Origin: an uncultured Roseicyclus sp.
Lineage (GTDB): Bacteria; Pseudomonadota; Alphaproteobacteria; Rhodobacterales; Rhodobacteraceae
Length of the DNA stretch: 64,000 nucleotides
Assembly: GCA_947500415.1 (NCBI GenBank)
Contig: CANMRT010000001.1
Coordinates: 832,982-896,981 of the forward strand
Direction: 5' to 3'
Shown here: piece after piece, positions 61,842 to 64,000 of the stretch
How positions within the stretch are numbered: the first letter of the stretch is position 1
How the letters are laid out: each line of letters starts with the position of its first letter
Notes under the pieces: generated by a model
Seen by the model: the letters and a program-made list of their open reading frames with translations, nothing else
Database searches by the model: none
Told to the model about the DNA's origin: nothing
Position numbers and translations under genes: made by a program

Positions 61842-63146
61842 ATGGCAACCCCAGCCCCGTTTTCGAAATACGAATTCCTGATCGCCTGGCGCTACCTGCG
61901 CGCGCGCAAAGCCGAAGGTGGGGTCAGCGTGATGACCTGGATCAGCTTCCTCGGCATCGCGCTAGCGGTGATGGCGCTGATCGCGACGCTCGCCGTAAGG
62001 TCCGGGTTTCGCTACGAATTTGTCGACATCATCCTGGGCGCGAACCCCCATGTGGCGGTTTATGACATCACAGAACGGGATGCGGCGGGCAATCTGGACC
62101 GCACGATGGAGGATTACGACGCGGTGGCTGAGGCTGTGCGCGCCGTGGAGGGTGTCGAGCATGCCGCCGCCGTCGTGCGCGGGCAAGTGCTGTCCGCCTA
62201 CCGTGGTCGCAATGCAGGTGTCGAGGTGATTGGGATCACACCGCAAGACCTCGCCGAAATCCCTTTGGTGGCTGACCCGGAGTGGTCGCAGGGGGCGTTG
62301 TCGGAATTTGGCGAGCCGCAGGGCGACGCTATGGGGCCGGGCATTGCCATCGGGGCCGGTGTGGCCCGGGATCTTGGGGCGAATGTAGGGGACTCTATCC
62401 GCCTGATTTCGCCCGACGGCGCGCGGACGGCCTTTGGCACGAGCCCGCGCGTGTCAACCTTCCAGATCGCCTATATCTTCCAGGTGGGCCGCTTCGATAT
62501 TGACCGGACCCGCGTCTACATCCCGTTTGACGATGCCCAGGTCTACTTCAACCGCGACGGGGTCGCCGATGAGGTGCAGGTGACGGTCGCGGAGCCGGAA
62601 GACATCAGCCAATACGTGTTGCCGCTGCTGCAAGCGGGCGGCGATGTGCAGATCTGGACGTGGGAGGACTCATCGGGCGCATACCTCAGGGCGCTGCAGA
62701 TGGAGGACAACATCATGTTCATCATCCTGTCGATCCTTGTCCTGATTGCGACGATGAATATCGTCTCGGGCCTAATCATGCTGGTGAAAAACAAGTCGCG
62801 GGACATTGGGATATTGCGAACGATTGGGTTGAGCGAGGGCGCGATCCTGCGCATATTTTTCATCTGCGGCTCGGCCATTGGCGTCGCGGGCACGGTGATG
62901 GGTGTGGTGCTTGGATGCGCGTTTGCAATCTGGATCGACCCGATTTTCAGCTTTGTAAATTGGGTTGCGGGCGGTGGCGTCTGGGACCCTTCGGTGCGGC
63001 TGATCTCAGCGCTGCCTGCGCGGCTTGAGATGGGCGACGTGCTGACCGCTATGGCACTGGCATTGGGGTTGAGCTTCGTGGTGACGATCTTTCCGGCGCG
63101 CAGGGCGGCGCGGATGAACCCGGTGGAGGCGCTGCGTTATGAGTGA
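61842..63146 (+). CDS. lolC: Lipoprotein-releasing ABC transporter permease
   Basis: A 434-residue inner-membrane protein: one N-terminal segment, a large periplasmic MacB-like core (about 50-270) and three C-terminal segments (FtsX domain, ILVLIATMNIVSGLIMLVKN). It starts FSKYEFLIAWRYLRARKAEG. The protein resembles LolC/LolE; alphaproteobacteria usually have a single permease forming a homodimer. With LolD it pulls outer-membrane lipoproteins out of the inner membrane. The stop overlaps lolD by eight bases. Confidence 0.94.
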   Translation: MATPAPFSKYEFLIAWRYLRARKAEGGVSVMTWISFLGIALAVMALIATLAVRSGFRYEFVDIILGANPHVAVYDITERDAAGNLDRTMEDYDAVAEAVRAVEGVEHAAAVVRGQVLSAYRGRNAGVEVIGITPQDLAEIPLVADPEWSQGALSEFGEPQGDAMGPGIAIGAGVARDLGANVGDSIRLISPDGARTAFGTSPRVSTFQIAYIFQVGRFDIDRTRVYIPFDDAQVYFNRDGVADEVQVTVAEPEDISQYVLPLLQAGGDVQIWTWEDSSGAYLRALQMEDNIMFIILSILVLIATMNIVSGLIMLVKNKSRDIGILRTIGLSEGAILRIFFICGSAIGVAGTVMGVVLGCAFAIWIDPIFSFVNWVAGGGVWDPSVRLISALPARLEMGDVLTAMALALGLSFVVTIFPARRAARMNPVEALRYE

Positions 63147-63822
63147 GCTGGCACTGCGTCTGGAGAACATCCAGAAGGCCTACAACCACGGCAAACCGAA
63201 CGAGATTGCCGTGCTGCGGGGGGCCTCGGTAGACATCCCAAAGGGTGAGATCGTAGGGCTTATCGCGCCTTCCGGCGCAGGCAAATCCACACTTCTGCAC
63301 ATCGCGGGGCTGCTGGATGTGGCCGACAGCGGCACGGTTGAGATCGGTGGGCAGGCGGTGACGGGGGCCTCAGATCGCGCACGGACGTCCGCGCGACGTG
63401 AAGGGGTGGGCTTTGTCTATCAGTTCCACCACCTATTGCCGGAGTTCTCAGCTGCGGAAAATATAATCCTGCCGCAATTGGCCAATGGTGTCGGGCGTGC
63501 AGCGGCTGAGCAGCGGGCAGCGGATTTGTTGGGGTGCGTTGGACTTGGCCCGCGCGCGGCGCATCGCCCGGCGGAACTGTCTGGTGGGGAGCAGCAGCGG
63601 GTGGCCTTTTGCCGGGCTCTGGCCAATCAACCGGCCTTAATGCTGGCCGATGAGCCGACAGGTAATCTTGATCCTGCAACCTCGGACACGGTCTTCGACG
63701 TATTGATGGAGCTGGTGCGCGGCACCGGTCTGTCGGCCCTGATTGCGACCCATAACCATGAGTTGGCCGCCCGGATGGACCGTGTGATCCGTCTGGAAGA
63801 CGGTGTGCTGGTTTCGGCGTAG
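63139..63822 (+). CDS. lolD: Lipoprotein-releasing ABC transporter ATPase
   Basis: A 227-residue ABC ATPase: Walker A APSGAGKST, signature LSGGEQQRVAFCRAL, Walker B ALMLADEPTGNLD, H-loop His in IATHNHELA. It energises LolC. The start overlaps the lolC stop. Downstream is the convergent end of a hydrolase gene. Confidence 0.96.
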   Translation: MSELALRLENIQKAYNHGKPNEIAVLRGASVDIPKGEIVGLIAPSGAGKSTLLHIAGLLDVADSGTVEIGGQAVTGASDRARTSARREGVGFVYQFHHLLPEFSAAENIILPQLANGVGRAAAEQRAADLLGCVGLGPRAAHRPAELSGGEQQRVAFCRALANQPALMLADEPTGNLDPATSDTVFDVLMELVRGTGLSALIATHNHELAARMDRVIRLEDGVLVSA

Positions 63823-63887
63823 TCTGAAGGGGCTGTTTGCGCCGGAAGTCGTTCGCGTCGTTTGCCCGCCGGGGGCAGGGCGCTTTG

Positions 63888-64000
63888 CTATCCAGGATGG
63901 GCGTCAAAATGCGCCAGGATCGCATCGAGGCTCTGGCCACGGCGCGCGGGGTTTTCCATCAGCACTTCATGGCGCGCGCCGTCGACGAGGATGAACTGAC
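63888..64000 (-). CDS. C-terminus of an alpha/beta hydrolase (lysophospholipase-like)
   Basis: On the minus strand the last 37 codons of a gene enter the window from the right: FILVDGARHEVLMENPARR, then SLDAILAHFDAHPG and a TAG stop at 63888-63890. GARHEVLMEN contains the catalytic His in the usual context of PldB-like lysophospholipases or monoglyceride lipases. The rest is outside the window. Confidence 0.75.
   Translation of the reverse strand, partial: QFILVDGARHEVLMENPARRGQSLDAILAHFDAHPG

Overview
This 64 kb window is ordinary, gene-dense chromosome (GC-rich, short intergenic gaps, many 4-base start/stop overlaps) from an alphaproteobacterium, almost certainly a member of the Rhodobacterales (Roseobacter group). 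The evidence is gene order and family content: pccR / pccB / pccA / methylmalonyl-CoA mutase arranged as in Rhodobacter, lgt followed by a MidA-type methyltransferase and pgeF, Hsp20 followed by DUF1150, HrcA/CIRCE-controlled groESL, a perfect CtrA-type box, and several families typical of that order (DUF4174, YdcH/DUF465, UbiK, YbjN-proC). No rRNA, tRNA, CRISPR array, insertion sequence or prophage was seen. Both ends cut genes.

Layout. 0-6.4 kb: end of a solute-binding protein, a 35-codon secreted peptide gene with its own terminator, yebC, an ArgP-like regulator divergent from a LysE/ArgO exporter, a DMT transporter, a HAD-like protein lacking its catalytic aspartates, and a CoxG-like protein. 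6.4-19 kb: the methylmalonyl-CoA pathway (pccR, pccB, pccA, mutase) interspersed with small secreted or membrane proteins and a sulfotransferase-like gene. 19-25.5 kb: ycgN-ribF, a MaoC hydratase, HAD-IIA, pyrophosphatase and a chemoreceptor. 25.6-28.6 kb: groESL, then a secreted protein made of three Tudor-knot-like repeats. 28.6-39.9 kb: an orphan PhnM-like amidohydrolase with a DMT transporter, purEK, hsp20, a Kef-type antiporter with a histidine-rich loop, an LRR lipoprotein and NAD synthetase. 40-49 kb: a secreted 18-repeat MORN protein; a sulfate-activation and sulfotransferase area whose key gene is an in-frame fusion of a MarR/EPS-type winged-helix domain to ATP sulfurylase-APS kinase, divergent from a sulfotransferase across a promoter region with palindromic operators; trxB-lrp; and a TPR-sulfotransferase. 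49-64 kb: a 43-codon basic protein gene, pgeF-midA-lgt, ubiK, ybjN, proC-csaA-dehydrogenase, tdk, a large secreted protein behind a CtrA-type box, a KAS III-like enzyme, VOC proteins, lolCD and the end of an alpha/beta hydrolase.

How it fits together. PccR probably senses propionyl-CoA status and controls pccB through TTTGC-type half sites found upstream of both pccR and pccB; the carboxylase and the B12-dependent mutase then convert propionyl-CoA to succinyl-CoA. The fused MarR-Sat-CysC protein would supply PAPS for the three sulfotransferase-like proteins and may repress its own promoter. The least explained items are the MarR-Sat-CysC fusion with its operators, the triple Tudor-knot secreted protein, the 10-residue aromatic mature peptide, the MORN protein, and the nested inverted repeats after sat.
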